From Burkholderiales bacterium Ga0077543 (lineage in GTDB: Bacteria > Pseudomonadota > Gammaproteobacteria > Burkholderiales > Burkholderiaceae_C), in the NCBI GenBank assembly GCA_001464055.1, contig LNET01000098.1:1-64000 (forward strand): 64,000 bases of DNA, written 5' to 3'. Positions 62,954 to 64,000 of this stretch are shown piece after piece. A program made the translations under genes and the position numbers. The notes below the pieces were generated by a model that ran no database searches, had not been told where the DNA came from, and saw nothing but the letters and a program-made list of their open reading frames with translations. Positions within the stretch are counted from its first letter, which is position 1; every line of letters begins with the position of its first letter.

Positions 62954-64000
62954 ATGAGTTTCGATACCCTGAACCTGCACGAGACCCTGACGCGTGCCGT
63001 GGCCGATGCCGGCTACACCCAAGCCACCGACGTGCAGCAGCAAGCCATTCCCGCTGCCATGGAAGGCCGTGACCTGATGGTCAGCAGCAACACCGGCAGC
63101 GGCAAGACCGCCAGCTTCGTGCTGCCCGCACTGATGAAGGTGTTGGCCGCGCGCGAAGCATGGGCCGAGGCCAACAAGCTGGCCGACAAGAACCTGGGCC
63201 CGCGCCCGAACCGCCCCGCCAACCCCGGGCCGCGCGTGCTGGTGCTGACACCCACCCGTGAACTGGCCCTGCAGGTGGCCAAGGCCGCTGCCGACTACGG
63301 CCGCCACATCAGCAACCTGCGTGTGGCCACCATCGTGGGTGGTGTGCCTTATGGCGCGCAACTGAAGGCCCTGCGCGGCCCGCTGGACATCCTGATCGCC
63401 ACCCCCGGCCGCCTGATCGACCACATGGAAAGCGGCCGCGCCAACCTGGGCAGCGTCGACGTGCTGGTGCTCGACGAAGCCGACCGCATGCTCGACATGG
63501 GCTTCATCGACCCCATCCACCACATTGCTGCGGCCACCCCGCCCACGCGCCAGACCGTGATGTACAGCGCCACCTTCGGCGGCCATGTCGGCCGTCTGGC
63601 CCAGGAGCTGCTGAACAACCCGCTGCGCATCGAGATCAGCTCGCAAACCGCGGCCCATGCCGACATCGAGCAACGCCTGCATTGGGCCGACGACTTCGAG
63701 CACAAGAACGCCCTGCTCGACAGCATCCTCACGTCCAAGGACATGGAGCAGGCCGTCGTCTTCACCAGCACCCAGCGCGACGCCGATTGGCTGGCCGACC
63801 GCCTGGCCGACCTGGGCCACCATGTTGCCAGCCTGCACGGTGGCCACCCGCAAGGCCGCCGCACCCGCGTGCTGCAGGGTCTGCGCAACAAGCAGCTGAA
63901 GATCCTGGTCGCCACCGACGTGGCAGCGCGCGGCATCGACGTGCCGAGCATCAGCCACGTCATCAACTTCGGCCTGCCGATGAAGGAAGAAGACTACGTG
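62954..64000 (+). CDS. rhlE: RhlE-type DEAD-box RNA helicase (C-terminally truncated by window)
   Basis: The first 349 codons are open to the window edge. Helicase motifs are complete in order: Q motif (TDVQQQAIPAA), motif I SNTGSGKT, PTRELA, GG, TPGRL, DEAD (LVLDEADRMLDMGF), SAT (MYSATF), VVFTST, and ARGIDV of motif V. It unwinds RNA in ribosome assembly or decay. RhlE is the closest match; other DEAD-box members (DbpA, SrmB) are possible. The ribosome binding site is weak (GAAAG). Confidence 0.93.
   Translation, partial: MSFDTLNLHETLTRAVADAGYTQATDVQQQAIPAAMEGRDLMVSSNTGSGKTASFVLPALMKVLAAREAWAEANKLADKNLGPRPNRPANPGPRVLVLTPTRELALQVAKAAADYGRHISNLRVATIVGGVPYGAQLKALRGPLDILIATPGRLIDHMESGRANLGSVDVLVLDEADRMLDMGFIDPIHHIAAATPPTRQTVMYSATFGGHVGRLAQELLNNPLRIEISSQTAAHADIEQRLHWADDFEHKNALLDSILTSKDMEQAVVFTSTQRDADWLADRLADLGHHVASLHGGHPQGRRTRVLQGLRNKQLKILVATDVAARGIDVPSISHVINFGLPMKEEDYV

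Overview
The window is GC-rich, densely coding DNA from a Gram-negative betaproteobacterium, most likely Burkholderiales and probably a Rubrivivax/Leptothrix/Methylibium-type lineage. The evidence is the thrS-infC-rpmI order, a non-ATG infC start, a PEP-CTERM-tagged secreted protein, tripartite tricarboxylate transporter genes, lolCD, and overall protein resemblance. It looks like ordinary chromosome: I found no insertion sequence, prophage, integrase, CRISPR array, rRNA or tRNA. The assignment rests on protein recognition only, without a database search.

Layout. 1-2925 (minus strand): start of the thrS-infC-rpmI translation operon, with a promoter, a short leader ORF rich in Thr and Phe codons, and an attenuator-like terminator before thrS. 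2911-9200: patatin, the Tex RNA-binding protein, a flavoprotein, a DUF1223 protein and a PEP-CTERM protein. 9394-19049 (minus): a ten-gene fatty-acid or acyl-CoA catabolic operon (fadJ-type enzyme, HD-domain putative diiron oxygenase, thiolase, acyl-CoA dehydrogenase, small membrane protein, two SDRs, thioesterase, MDR reductase, GNAT) behind a promoter with a palindromic operator. 19089-28270 (minus): a signalling cluster of an HD-GYP response regulator, a solute-binding lipoprotein and two large hybrid histidine kinases. 28322-33515 (minus): a branched-chain amino-acid type ABC transporter (binding protein, livH, livM, livG, livF); its LivF carries Arg for the Walker A lysine.

33674-38453: msrB-bolA-ppiC, a quinone reductase, a DUF2007 protein, an EamA transporter and an SDR. 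38540-42133 (minus): tctB-tctA coupled to an MFS exporter with a C-terminal ABM-like domain. 42255-45484 (minus): a DNA glycosylase, a spermidine-synthase-like protein and a GspE/PilB-type ATPase. 45663-49255 (plus): a surface subtilase with a long Pro/Ala linker plus a coupled secreted protein. 49283-54317: TatD, then a membrane-anchored HtrA-like protease and a moxR-DUF58-VWA operon. 54403-58826: an orphan small gene, a soluble sugar dehydrogenase, recJ and a conserved gene coupled to it. 58886-64000 (plus): lolC-lolD, a PHP-family RNase AM homologue, an EamA transporter, and a RhlE-type DEAD-box helicase behind a structured leader; the helicase runs off the window.

Genes are tightly packed. 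Many junctions are 1-8 nt overlaps (ATGA, GTGA, TTGA, TGATG), which points to translational coupling inside the named operons. The most promising unexplained signals are the Thr/Phe leader of thrS, the HD oxygenase-like protein inside the beta-oxidation operon, the binding-protein/HD-GYP/hybrid-kinase cluster, and the Walker A variant in LivF.
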